A stretch of 64,000 nucleotides of DNA, taken from Pyralis farinalis (Eukaryota; Arthropoda; Insecta; Lepidoptera; Pyralidae). Below, piece by piece: positions 28,854-38,864 of the stretch. Location: the NCBI GenBank assembly GCA_947507595.1, contig OX382277.1:19267198-19331197 (forward strand). The letters run 5' to 3'. A model generated the notes under the pieces. That model searched no databases, was not told the origin of the DNA, and saw only the letters and a program-made list of their open reading frames with translations. Every line of letters begins with the position of its first letter. Within the stretch, counting starts at the first letter, position 1. Position numbers and translations under genes: made by a program.

Positions 28854-31781
28854 AATTCAATTCAATTCATTTATTTCATAACAATAAAATATTGTGTTGA
28901 AAATACATGCATCTACAATTTACAATTTAAAAATGTCACAATTAAATTATAAATAATTACAAATATACACACAATTAAATACAATACGAAATGTTCAATA
29001 CTATTCAAACAATGTCAGCAGGCGTCATTCATATATTCGTCAACGGAGTAGTAGCACTTTCTCAATAAAAATTGTTTCAATTTATTACTAAATTCAAATT
29101 GATAAATAATAGATTTCAATTCCATAGGCAGTTTGTTAAATAATTTTATTGACTGATAGCGCGTGGTGTGTTTTACGATCGTTAAATTAGGCACTATACT
29201 TGAGACAAGATCTTTTCTTCTTGTTTTTTCTCTGTGTATACGTTGTTCATTAGTTTCAAATTCATGTATATGTTTGGCTAAGTGGCATAACACAACCAGA
29301 ATATATAGGCCCGGTACAGTCATAATCCCAAGAGCCCTAAAATGCTCTCGGCACGACTCCTGCTGTCGTATACGGGCTATAGTGCGGATTGACCTTTTTT
29401 GTAAGATGAAGGCCTTCTTAATATTGTAATCATAACTTCTACCCCAGAACATTATGCTGTATCGAAGTTTGGACTCTATGAGAGCATGATATACCATCTT
29501 AAGATGAATTAAATCTACTTCATCCCTTAGGCTTCTAAGTACGTAACATGCCGAACTTACTTTGCTTTCTACCTCTTTAAGTTCATTTTTCCAGTTTAAG
29601 AGACTATCAATATGTACTCCGAGAAATTTAACGGTCTCAACCACACATAAGTTATTGTCACTTGAAGTGATAACTAGGTCATCTTTGTCCTTAGAGCTTC
29701 TTCGGAATAACATCACGTTTGTTTTAGTGGTATTTATCTTAAGACCATTCGCGTCAAACCAATCTTTGAACAACTGTAAGGATTTATCAACCTTCATTGT
29801 AAGATTTGTTTGATTCTCAGCTGCTAAAATGGCATTAGTATCGTCTGCATAAACTATTAATTTTATTGAATCCAAAAGATGATTACACATAAAATCTACC
29901 ATGTCATTAATGAAAATTGTGAAGAGAACCGGTCCCAATATGCTTCCCTGTGGCACGCCAGTTTTAACCTCAAAGATTTTCGATTTATATTCTCTTTCAC
30001 ACATATTTTCATCTAAGCATTTGATCTGAACAAACATTTTTCTATTACTTAAATAGGACTTGAAGAGTTGTAATGCTTTACCTCTTATGCCATAGTGGCT
30101 CAGTTTATTAAGTAATAGCTCATGGCTTACGACATCAAACGCAGAACTTAAGTCGAGAAAAATTCCAGCCACTTTCTTCTTTTCGCTTAACACATTAATC
30201 ACGTCATTTATAAGGGTCTCTATTGCGTCTCTGGTTCCAACGCCTGTCTGATAACCAAACTGCCTTTTATTCAGAACTTTATTTAGCTTCAGATGCCTAA
30301 CTAGTCTCGTCTTTAATACTTTCTCCAGAACTTTCGACATCGTTGTTAATAATGAGATAGGTCGAAACATGTTTAGATCCGTCTTTGAACCTTTTTTATG
30401 TACCGGTACAACTTTGACCAACTTTAGTTGATCAGGGAAAAATCCTTCTTGCAGGCATTCATTTATACAATCACTTAGAGGTTGAGCTAAAATGTCAATA
30501 TTATCTTTAATTATATTAATAGGAATTTCGTCATGTCCACTAGATTTTTTATTATGCATCGTCCTTATAATTTTAGAAACTTCTTCAGGCGTTGTAGGCT
30601 TTAGTTTTAACTCTTGTGGTACTCGTGTCACGGAGCTTTCGAGATACATGCTAGCTTTATTTATATCTAGGGACTCAACGCTGTTAGTCATATTAAAATG
30701 TTGAGCAAACAGATCGACAATTTCAGCGGGGTTAGTTACGTCGCCGCTTTCATTCTTCAAAAGAAATTCTTGATATTTTTTATTGATTTTATTTCTGTGT
30801 CTGTTAATTATCTTCCATATATCCTTAGAAATATTTCCAGATTTGAGAATTTGAGAACATACAGCGATTTTTTTAGCATCCTTAATAACCTTTCTAAAAA
30901 GTGTAACATATTTGTTACGATAATTTTTAACAGATTCATTGTTATAGTTCATTTTTTCGACACAAAGAAAGCGTTTCATTTTACTGGATATTTTAATCCC
31001 TTTCGTAACCCATTTTAGCTCTGAGTCAGATTTCACAGAAACAAGCTTTTTTTTCTTTTTAAAACTTTCTTGAAATAGGTCTTTAAATGTCTTTATGAAC
31101 TTGTTAACCCCCATTGTGTTCCATTTTTTATTTAATATTTTTTCTCTAAACGTTGCTTGGCTCTTCTTACTAAAATTTCTTTGTACGACGTAGACTTTTG
31201 ATTTGTGTTGTGCACGACAGTCAATGTTAGGTATATTTATACTGCACATTAGTGCTCCATGACCATCCGCCAATCCATTATGATCGACACTGCAACCCAT
31301 TATATTGTGCTTAGGTATATTTGTAAACATATTGTCAATACATGAATTTGAATTATTTCTCTTAAAAGTATTCTCATATATTAAAGGTCTGTAATTATAA
31401 CATCTTAAAAGATTTAGTAGTTCGTCACGTTTTTTATTATCAGTCAATAACTCCACATTAAAATCTCCACAAACAATCGTTTTTTTATTGATAAAGTGCT
31501 CCAAAAGCGCTTCAAATCTAATCATAAATGTGTCAAAATTACTATCTTCAGGAGTCCGGTAGCAACAACAAATACAGACACCAGTTTCTATATCTCTAAG
31601 ACAACATATTTCAAAGCTATCTCTTATGTATATTTTTTTTGTTATAGGCAACACTTTATTCTTTCTGTCCTTATGCGCTAGTATTAGACTTCCTCCTCTT
31701 TTTTTATTTATTCTAGTATTGTAAGCTGAGAGCACATAATTTGGTAAAGTAAATAAGGATACCTGATTTTCATTAAGGAAA
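28854..31781 (-). mobile_element. 5'-truncated LINE inserted in the pogo transposase gene
   Basis: Non-LTR retrotransposon of about 2.9 kb on the minus strand. The 3' end is a pentanucleotide tail (GAATT)n just inside 28854. At the left junction the target reads GAATAAATCC and at the right junction CAGTGAATA. The shared GAATA may be a 5-bp target duplication or pairing between target and tail. The 5' end is cut off inside the endonuclease domain. An A+T-rich 3' UTR lies at 28880-29014. Confidence 0.85.
29015..31780 (-). CDS. LINE ORF2: endonuclease (partial) and reverse transcriptase
   Basis: Open for about 920 codons to the insertion junction. Numbering from the residue encoded at 31735: APE-type endonuclease with CGDFNVEL at about 89-96 and SCIDNMF at about 131-137. 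The family's catalytic SDH motif here reads ADGH (156-159) and appears altered. Reverse transcriptase: KVVPVHKKGS near 441, FLDLSSAFD (526-534, motif A), GVPQGSILGP (593-602, motif B) and YADD (629-632, catalytic motif C), followed by VKFLGVHIDSLLNW. The C-terminus (LQKRSIRTIARI through YYSVDEYMNDAC) resembles the fragment at 61050-61442. The upstream extension FLNENQVSLFTLPNYVLSAY is typical of the endonuclease start. The long open frame implies a recent insertion. Clade: CR1/Daphne/Jockey group, not settled. Confidence 0.9.
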   Translation of the reverse strand, partial: FLNENQVSLFTLPNYVLSAYNTRINKKRGGSLILAHKDRKNKVLPITKKIYIRDSFEICCLRDIETGVCICCCYRTPEDSNFDTFMIRFEALLEHFINKKTIVCGDFNVELLTDNKKRDELLNLLRCYNYRPLIYENTFKRNNSNSCIDNMFTNIPKHNIMGCSVDHNGLADGHGALMCSINIPNIDCRAQHKSKVYVVQRNFSKKSQATFREKILNKKWNTMGVNKFIKTFKDLFQESFKKKKKLVSVKSDSELKWVTKGIKISSKMKRFLCVEKMNYNNESVKNYRNKYVTLFRKVIKDAKKIAVCSQILKSGNISKDIWKIINRHRNKINKKYQEFLLKNESGDVTNPAEIVDLFAQHFNMTNSVESLDINKASMYLESSVTRVPQELKLKPTTPEEVSKIIRTMHNKKSSGHDEIPINIIKDNIDILAQPLSDCINECLQEGFFPDQLKLVKVVPVHKKGSKTDLNMFRPISLLTTMSKVLEKVLKTRLVRHLKLNKVLNKRQFGYQTGVGTRDAIETLINDVINVLSEKKKVAGIFLDLSSAFDVVSHELLLNKLSHYGIRGKALQLFKSYLSNRKMFVQIKCLDENMCEREYKSKIFEVKTGVPQGSILGPVLFTIFINDMVDFMCNHLLDSIKLIVYADDTNAILAAENQTNLTMKVDKSLQLFKDWFDANGLKINTTKTNVMLFRRSSKDKDDLVITSSDNNLCVVETVKFLGVHIDSLLNWKNELKEVESKVSSACYVLRSLRDEVDLIHLKMVYHALIESKLRYSIMFWGRSYDYNIKKAFILQKRSIRTIARIRQQESCREHFRALGIMTVPGLYILVVLCHLAKHIHEFETNEQRIHREKTRRKDLVSSIVPNLTIVKHTTRYQSIKLFNKLPMELKSIIYQFEFSNKLKQFLLRKCYYSVDEYMNDAC

Positions 31782-32754
31782 TATTCACTGACTTGTCAAG
31801 AGGTTGGAGTTCATGAGTAGTATTGGACGGTAAACAATAGAGCACAATATCATGAGCATCAGCAGCATCGACTATTCGGGCATCCAAATGTGAAGAGGCC
31901 CCGTCAAAAATTAACAAGCATCTTCCTTGCGATTTAAACTGACCCAGGTGGTGAATGAAGTCAACAAATACGTCGGTTGTCATGCTTCCCTTCGGAGCCA
32001 TCTTTACTACACTTCCGGGTGGCAAATTATCGCAAAACTCTGGTCGCAATCTTTTTCCCTTAAAAATTATTATTGGCGGCACAGTGTTCCCTGTCGCATT
32101 CACGCACATTGCTATGGTGACGTTTTCTGCGTGCTCTTGGGCCACAAAGTGCACCCGTTTGGTCCCTTTAGCAGCAAAAACTTTTTGCTGATGGTGAATG
32201 GTCAATCTACACCCCTTTTCGTCCATGTTATATAGACGCTCAGGATGTGAAGGAATATTCAATTCATCATAAATTTTCTTTATAGCTTCAAAATGTCTGT
32301 CCACAATATGTTTATTAAGTTTCTGGGCTCTTGCGGGATTCATAAGTTGAGCCCGACGTAGTGATATTTGTGGATTGCGCTTCACAAAATTTTTAAGCCA
32401 TTTTTTCCCAGCTATACTTTTACTATTATTAAAACAATTCGGAATATTTTTTGACTTGCAAAATTCATAGGCTTGCTTACGCACAATTTGGGGAGTCAAC
32501 GGCAAGCCGACCTGAGCAAGTCTAATCACCCTTTTACATAAATCCTTTTCTTGTGATTCAGTAAGTATCGAAGTGCGACCAGTTGTCTTTTTAGTGGATC
32601 CAGATTTTATGTGGTTTCTTAATGTACGCCTCGGTATGCCAAACTCTGCAGCTGCTTTTCGTTGTGACATTTGTCTGCGATTTACTGCTATTATGGCAGC
32701 TTTTAGTTGAGCTTCTGTCCACTCTCCACGCTTTTTTTTATTCGACGACTCCAT
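31782..32754 (-). CDS. pogo-type transposase, N-terminal part
   Basis: Starts at ATG 32752-32754 (MESSNKKKRGEWTEAQLKAA). Residues 8-50 form a psq-type helix-turn-helix (MSQRKAAAEFGIPRRTLRNH); about 65-130 a CENP-B/Tc5-type helix-turn-helix (GKKWLKNFVKRNPQISLRR). The DDE catalytic domain follows: D178 in YNMDEKG, D284 in LLIFDGASSHLD, D320 in LQPLDKSVN. The second and third Asp are 35 residues apart (DD35D). The LINE cuts in four residues after the third Asp, and the remainder lies at 27710-28853. Open reading past 31782 is LINE sequence. All catalytic residues are intact, so decay since insertion is slight. Confidence 0.9.
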
Positions 32755-32762
32755 TTTGAACT

Positions 32763-33150
32763 CTAAGACAAAAAAATCAAATCATTAAAACATAATCTTC
32801 CAGTATAATAATAATTTATTCATTTATTTTGGTTATTATTACGTTATACATACTATATTTGATCATTGCATATAATGCAAAAAATAAAAATTCAAAACTA
32901 TTCAATTTTATATTTATGTTATATTATAATATAACATTATTATCATAAATCGTTTCTATAATAATTAAAACACTTTTGATTAGAAATTGAACTAATGTTA
33001 AAGATTATAGTAATATATCATTACTTTTAATAGTCTTAAGAAAGCCCGGGCCATCTTTTGGTTCCATATGGTGGGCTTTCATAGGAAACTTTACCACAGT
33101 AAAAAAAATGCAATAAAAAACAAGAAAAACAATAAAATAATAAAACTTAC
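32763..33150 (-). other. Probable 5' UTR intron of the pogo transposase
   Basis: On the minus strand a strong donor (ACCG|GTAAGT, intron from 33150) and a pyrimidine-rich acceptor (TTTTTTTGTCTTAG, ending 32763) bracket 388 bases. The acceptor lies only 8 bases before the start codon. The intron carries one more GGGCCATCTT subterminal motif near 33049. Confidence 0.6.
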
Positions 33151-33733
33151 CGGTATTTCATTAGCAAACAGATTAATTTTACTGTTTTACTTGTTGAAAT
33201 GAAGAAAAACTTCTTAATTTCGCTTACTTTAAAACAAAAATGCACTTTGGAGGTTATAAAACGTGTGCCGGGTCGACGCAACAGAACAAACTGTTTGTTA
33301 TTCACAAAATGGCGGCTCGCTGTCAGTCGGACGAAGTTGCAATTTAATCTATGGCTGCTGTCGCATATGCCCGCGAATTTTTAAATAGTTTTGACAGCTA
33401 AAACTGTTATTTTTTTAAAGTGGGCCATGATAGGACCCGGGCCATCTTCGGTCACACTACCTCATATTAATCAAATTAAATGCATACATACGGAGATCCA
33501 ACAAGTGTATTTGAATTCATTACTACAGAAATCTCACATCACACATATGATCACAAGATCAATGTAATCTATTAATTACAAGATTAAGTCACGAACCATA
33601 TATCATGAATAAAACGATCAAAGTTCCATACAACTAAATTTTAATAATTCGTTTTCGACAATATGTGAAAAATGCACGATTGTAATCGCCAGAAATCAAA
33701 CAATTAAAAAAATATAACCCTTCTTAACCCTTC

Positions 33734-33903
33734 GAAACCCGTGTGGTCATATATGACCGCGAAATGTATGGGAAAAGGTATATAACGGGTTCTGAAGGCT
33801 GGCTGGCTAGCGGCTGGATGCGGAAAGCGGAGGATCGCATATGGTGGAAGGTATTGGGGAAGGCCTATATCCAGCAGTGGGTAGATACAGGCTGATGATG
33901 ATG
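33734..33903 (+). mobile_element. RTE-like LINE 3' end with 8-bp target duplication
   Basis: Encodes SGWMRKAEDRIWWKVLGKAY, then IQQWVDTG and a stop. I recognise this as the C-terminus of a common lepidopteran RTE-type LINE whose 3' end is a GAT repeat; here GATGATGATGA ends at 33903. AACCCTTC occurs on both sides (33726-33733 and 33904-33911). The first 70 bases (GTGTGGTCATATATGACC and neighbours) are not LINE coding. Confidence 0.6.
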
Positions 33904-33911
33904 AACCCTTC

Positions 33912-35626
33912 CTAATATACCTAAGACGATACGCATTTTGTTTATTGAGTGAAATCCGAATTTTTTATTCAGAGTTTAAAATATCACCATTTGCACCTCA
34001 ATACACCTACATTATATGACAATAACCTACATTACCCCTGAGTGCTATAGATTTTTTATTTAAGGTTTCTGTTTAACACCTGAACCGCGGAATCCATGCG
34101 GGCGAAGTCGGGGTCAACAGTTTACTACACATTATTTATACAAGTGTCCCAATAATTATGATCAAATTGAAAGAAGCATTATACATACACATTAATCATG
34201 AACAGCTTTGACTATGTCAGTAATATTGAAATCGAAAATGATGATCCCCTCAGAGTATAATCAGCTGATGATGGAACAACTAATGTGCATGTGTTGATTG
34301 TTTTTTACGGCTTTTAATTTCAAGGTTCCCTTTCGTTTATCCGTAAGTTCTTGTCATCATGTATATACAGTTCAGGTGTTACCATGGTTATTAATTTAAA
34401 TATACCAGCCAAGTGAGAATCGGTCTTAGACAGGAAACGATTCCGTAATTGTTTAGGTAATATATTTTTGCAGTTTCATTGCATACTATTTCTATAAGCT
34501 GTTTTAATAAATAATAAAGAAAACCTTGCTTTCTATTTCATTTCTACTAAACTAAAAAAGTATATAATCTATTTTACTAAACCCTTATACGGTTACTTAG
34601 AGTACCAGGTACAAAAATATTTTTGCAGTTCCGATCCATACAGTTTATACAATACAAGCTACCGTGCTTTAATTTGGTCGGTTAATTACGACCACACGTA
34701 ATTATAATAAAATGTCTATTTAGAACCTTAATATTTTGTAAATGCTTTTAAATATTCAAAAGAAAAGATGCAAACAACCCTTAATATCTTTAAAAATGTT
34801 TTTCAAAGATACCCTTATTAAAAAAACGCATCTATTTCAGATGTGGGGGATGTACCCTTAACGGTATTTTTTCGTTTATTTCTTCTACCTTGGTTGGTGA
34901 TATAAATAAACATAATTAAATTTTAGCATAGTACAATATACAGATATGTGAACAGACAGACTGACATAACCATACTGTAAGGATGCCTTGGTATTTTGGA
35001 AACCCTAGAAAAGTATACAGGCGAGAAAAAATTACATATTTATTTTCACCTCCTTTGTCGTTTCTTCATAGTTATTCCTACGATAGACAGTGCAATTATA
35101 TACTGGCGAAATGACAGTGAAAAATTCTCGAGTCTTGAGCCGGCTCAGCGGCAATCTCTTTGTAATAACAATAATTGTGAATAGCGCCCGCGGCGGCCGT
35201 GTCTCTCACCCCGCCTTCGCTCGTTGAAAAATAAAAAAAATATATAAAAATACAACGGTCGGGATTTGCCTGCCTCCCCGCTTTGATCCGCCGACAATTA
35301 GCCCGATACAGATAATTTGTTTCTTTCCCTATTTGCTTCACAACATCACTTGGCTTAGTGTTTCAATACAATGATTGTTTTGAAATGTTTTCCAATCCCT
35401 TTCGCAGAAATGAAAAATTTCCATTTTTCCCTGACAGTACCTGCAGACCTGTGTTAAGCTACGCTTGATTGGGTTCGAATTATTTGCTCCTTGTTATTAC
35501 TTGGAATTTAATATTCAACAAACAATTCTTTCAGCAAATTACGAAGTGTATCGACATATTTCTTGCTGTTACAGTGAAAATTTAATTATAACTACGGTGC
35601 TGTACAAGATTTCATTTTATTTTTAA
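33912..35626. other. Unassigned stretch
   Basis: A worn Helitron-like end may lie at 34073-34125 (CTGAACCGCGGAATCCATGC). A GC-rich patch at 35165-35220 (CGCCCGCGGCGGCC) sits in AT-rich DNA. No gene seen. Confidence 0.4.
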
Positions 35627-35900
35627 ACTAGCTGTGCCTCTGACTTCGCTTGCTTTATTTGATGTCAAATTTATCGCAGGAACTGCCATACGTCACTGGC
35701 ATACCATGCGACCTAAATGTTGTCTCCATATATAGGCTATCGGCGATAGAAATTTTATCAAAATGCTTTCACTAGGAAGTTTATTTTGTTTATCTGATGG
35801 CTGAAAAATACCAATTTTTTTTCTTTGTCTGTGATTCGAGTTTTGTATTATATAAAATTTAAATATTCTAGGTAGACCCGAATTACTCATACGCTCCAGC
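35627..35900 (-). mobile_element. Helitron-like fragment
   Basis: The plus strand opens with ACTAGCTGTGCCTCTGACTT and CGCTTGCTTTA, which on the minus strand is the AGCTAGT-terminated 3' end of the Helitron-like family. Body homology beyond the end is weak. Confidence 0.35.
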
Positions 35901-35990
35901 GCTATTTGCAAAACTTGATTTGTCGTAAAACACGATAACATAAATAGACAATATACCTAGTCGGGTCATAAATTCTGTCAAACCTTATTA

Positions 35991-36267
35991 ATAAATAAAT
36001 AATAATAAATATTGTCAGACAAATTACACAGCGCCATCTAGCCCCAAAGTAAGCGAAGCTTGTGTTATGGGTAGTAGACAACTGATAAACATACGTAAAT
36101 ACATTTTTTTTTAAATACATACTTATTATACATAGAAAACACCCAGAGCAAGACAAACAGACATGTTCATGCACACAAATGTTTGTACTGTGTGGGAATC
36201 GAACCCACGAGCATCGGTGTCAAAGTAGCGTAACAGCGCGTTTCACCACTGCGCCACCGAGCTCGTC
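35991..36267 (-). mobile_element. SINE-B inserted in maT, left
   Basis: Full head and tail as in the copy at 18976. TTATTA lies on both sides (35985-35990 and 36271-36276) as a probable target duplication, with the last head bases at 36268-36270 slightly uncertain. Confidence 0.8.
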
Positions 36268-36379
36268 TCGTTATTATTTTAATTTTGGAATACTGGCCAG
36301 AAATACTTTGACTAAGTTTAAAAATAGAACGTTCCCACTTGCCGAAAATAAAAAATAAATACATTTTCGTTCATTTTCA

Positions 36380-37345
36380 AATATGGAGTGGCCGAAGAAG
36401 GAAGATAGAGTCGCGGATATCGCGTTGCACCGCTGTGGTTACGCGCCATAAGAGATTTTCAACATTCTACAAAAATTTAAAATGACACTACGGTTTATTG
36501 ATCCCACTATCAAACGATATACTAAAGATTCAAGCTTCGAAGATCGTAAGAGGAGCGGCCGACTTCGCACAGTTAGGACACTAGCGGTCACCAAAGCAGT
36601 GAAGGCGCGAATCTAAAGAAATCCCGCGCGTAAACAAAAAATCTTAGCTCTTCAGACGGGATTAAGCAGAGCTGCTGTCAAAAGAGTGTTAAATGAAGAC
36701 CTGGGACTACGAGCTTATCGTAAAAAAACTATTATGATATTTTGTTTTCGGATGAAAAAGTTTTTACCATCGAAGAAAGCTAGAACAAACAAAATAATAA
36801 GGTGTATGCCCACAGTTGTGAAGAAGCGAGCGCGCGTAGTCCGAGGGTCCAGCGAGGGCATTATCCTTCATCAATCATGGTTTGGCTTAGAGTCATATTC
36901 AGGCTTAACTGAGGTGTTTTTCTATGAAAAAGGTGTGAAAATCAGTGCTGTGGTTTACCAAAATACCATCCTACCTAACATAGTAGAACTTCTTTCTCAA
37001 ACAATGTTCAAAAACACTGGATATTCCAACAGGACTGCACCAGCTCATAAGGCACGAAGCACTCGACTGGTTGACTGCCCGTGGAATTTGACTTCATCGG
37101 GTATGAAGACTGAGATCCTCTTCTAGTCCAGACTTAAACCCATTGGACCATCCATATCTTGTAGATATGGCAAAATTTTGGGGGAGAAAGTCTGCGCTAA
37201 ACCTCATTAGAATTTGGTTTCTCTCCGAACATCTCTGGTTAAAGCAGCGGCAGAAATAGATATAAATGTAGTGCGTGCTGCGATCGATGACTGGCCGCGT
37301 CGAATAACGGCATGTATTCAAAATGGAGGAGTGCATTTCTTTAAA
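36380..37345 (+). pseudogene. maT transposase, degenerate (D,D37D type)
   Basis: Relics in order: HRCGYAP, MTLRFIDPTIKRYTK and GRLRTVRTLAVTKAVKARI (N-terminal helix-turn-helix); RNPARKQKILALQTGLSRAA and LNEDLGLRAYRKK; a catalytic-region relic around 36745-36775; GHYPSSIMVWLRV; WIFQQDCTSS with the second Asp near 37023; SSSPDLNPLDHP with the third Asp near 37145. Several stops and frame changes separate these parts, and part of the first catalytic block is deleted. The copy at 62550 has the same motifs in better condition. It cannot encode an active enzyme. Confidence 0.8.
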
Positions 37346-37617
37346 TAAAAATTTAAATATTGCCGGACAAATTACACAGCGCCACCTAGCCCCAAAGTAA
37401 GCGAAGCTTGTGTTATGGGTACTAGACAACTGATAAACATACGTAAATACATTTTTTCTTGTAAATACATACTTATTATACGTAGGAAATACCCAGACCA
37501 ATACAAACAGTCATGTTCATGCACATAAATGTTTGTACTGTGTGGGAATCGAACCCACGAGCGTTGGTGGCAAAGTAGCGTAACCGCGCGTTTCACCACT
37601 GCGCCACCGAACTCGTC
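37340..37617 (-). mobile_element. SINE-B inserted in maT, right
   Basis: Same family and orientation as the left copy. CATTTC at 37334-37339 and 37620-37625 is a probable 6-bp target duplication. The tail begins in TTTAAATAAAAATTTAAATA. Confidence 0.8.
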
Positions 37618-37772
37618 ATCATTTCGAATAATATAAATAAAATTTTATTGTATTTTCATTTCATATTATTAAATAACTTTTACATAATTATTAAAAAGTG
37701 TATCATTAATTACATCAAAAGTTTTTGACAGAACTTATGACCCGACTAGGTAAATCTCAGTTAGAAGTTTTG

Positions 37773-37836
37773 GAGAAAAATAATCTTGCAATAATATATA
37801 TTGCGAGAAAAATAATCTTGCAATAATATATATTGC
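37773..37836. repeat. Perfect 32-bp tandem duplication
   Basis: GAGAAAAATAATCTTGCAAT and the following 12 bases occur twice without a mismatch (37773-37804 and 37805-37836), 20 bases beyond the maT right target site. Identity implies a recent event. Confidence 0.95.
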
Positions 37837-38303
37837 GTTAATAGTTCAATTAAGCTTCAAATGGTAGTTGTCACGCTGGCGTTGTCACAAATACAATTAG
37901 AGGCGATAACATCCTTAACGATATCCGGGATTCATGCAACAATGCATTGAACTAATTATTATATTATTATAGTTACATATAACGAAATAATTACCGTTCA
38001 GAAATGCTTGCTTTTAATGCTCGAAAAATTGGAGCTATTTGTACCGTCTAGGCTAGGGGATCAAATTAGTTTCTCATGTACATACATTATACTACAGGTT
38101 AGTCGCAACTATATCCGGGCGTAACACTTAGGGATGTAATTCCTTTTTCAATGGGGTGGCAAGTAATAAATTGTTAGAAACATTGCATATCTGCACATCA
38201 AAATTTCAGTTACGAAATGTAGATGTTCTGCTTAGCCGATCACCAGCTGAGGAACCTCCATGCAAAACTGCTAGACTCAGCCATTTGGTCCATCATCTTC
38301 TTT
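37837..38303. other. Unassigned stretch
   Basis: No coding motif or repeat recognised. Confidence 0.45.
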
Positions 38304-38790
38304 TTATTTTGTGAAAGGTATCATCATCGTCGGATGGTTAACCGAGATTAACGCTCTTCCGAGTATTAATCTCGGTCGAGTCCTATGCTTTCGCTTCGGA
38401 GCCCAGGGTCCGCTTTCCGGCCGTGTACTCCTCCATTTCGTATGATCTGCGAAATCCCTTATAGTGAGATCATTGGCACGCATGTCATTCTTGGGTTTAC
38501 CCCGACTATCAGGACCCGGCGGAGGTGGCATGGTTAGATATTTGTTCCCCACGTAACTTACCGGTTTTCGTAAGACGTGGCCGTACCAGCGTACCACTCT
38601 TGCAGTTTGTCTGCTATGTCACGGACCTGAAGGCTACCGCGAATGCGGGAGTTCCTTACGCGATCCTTTCGCGTCACTCTGCAATCTAGTGCCGCATATT
38701 CATTTACGTGACACTCAACTACTTCTTGTGCCGCTCATGTTTATACCGCGTTTACTACCACACTCCTGCACTGATCCTTTTCCTTCGAAA
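38304..38790 (-). pseudogene. LINE C-terminal fragment (RTE-like)
   Basis: Minus-strand relics: ALDCRVTRKDRVRNSRIRGS, LQVRDIADKLQE, then RWYGHVLRKPVSYVGNKYL, MPPPPGPDSRGKPKNDM and TIRDFADHTKWRS. This is the RWYGHVLR...RGRPKKRW class of LINE ends, with frameshifts between parts and no palm domain. It is a different element from LINE-R. Confidence 0.6.
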
Positions 38791-38807
38791 ATTGCCCTAT
38801 CTATAAT

Positions 38808-38862
38808 AATCTAGCCCCAAAGTAAACGAAGCTTGTATTATGGGTACTAGACAACTGATTTA
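38808..38862 (-). mobile_element. SINE-B middle fragment
   Basis: CTAGCCCCAAAGTAAACGAA and GCTTGTATTATGGGTACTAG, the same block order as SINE-B copies, without head or tail. It lies between two LINE relics. Confidence 0.6.
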
Positions 38863-38864
38863 TT

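Larger units (their letters stand above)
26725..33457 (-). mobile_element. pogo-type DNA transposon, split by a LINE
   Basis: Terminal inverted repeats GTGTGACCGAAGATGGCCC (26725 onward) and its complement (ending 33457) are flanked by TA, in a GGTA...TACC context. The subterminal motif GGGCCATCTT recurs near 26908, 33049 and 33443. Inside, on the minus strand, are a 5' UTR with an intron, a DDE transposase with helix-turn-helix domains, an acidic-to-basic linker and a PHD finger. A LINE (28854-31781) interrupts the coding region. Without the LINE the element is about 3.8 kb, long for pogo. The LINE insertion and a frameshift near the PHD finger make this copy inactive. The ends could still respond to a transposase from elsewhere. 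Confidence 0.85.
35956..37750 (+). mobile_element. maT element with two nested SINE-B copies
   Basis: Terminal inverted repeats CCTAGTCGGGTCATAAATTC (35956 onward) and the complementary end at 37750 are flanked by TA (35954-35955 and 37751-37752). Subtracting the two SINE-B insertions leaves about 1.2 kb, the normal maT/mariner size. The ends resemble those of the element ending at 62550 (TCTAGTCTTGCCATAAATAC). The transposase gene is degenerate. Confidence 0.85.

Noticed and set aside
33725..33790. TTAACCCTTC plus a GGTCATATATGACC palindrome as a piggyBac-type MITE end
   Set aside because: The opposite end could not be found, and the 8-bp AACCCTTC duplication is better explained by the LINE fragment.
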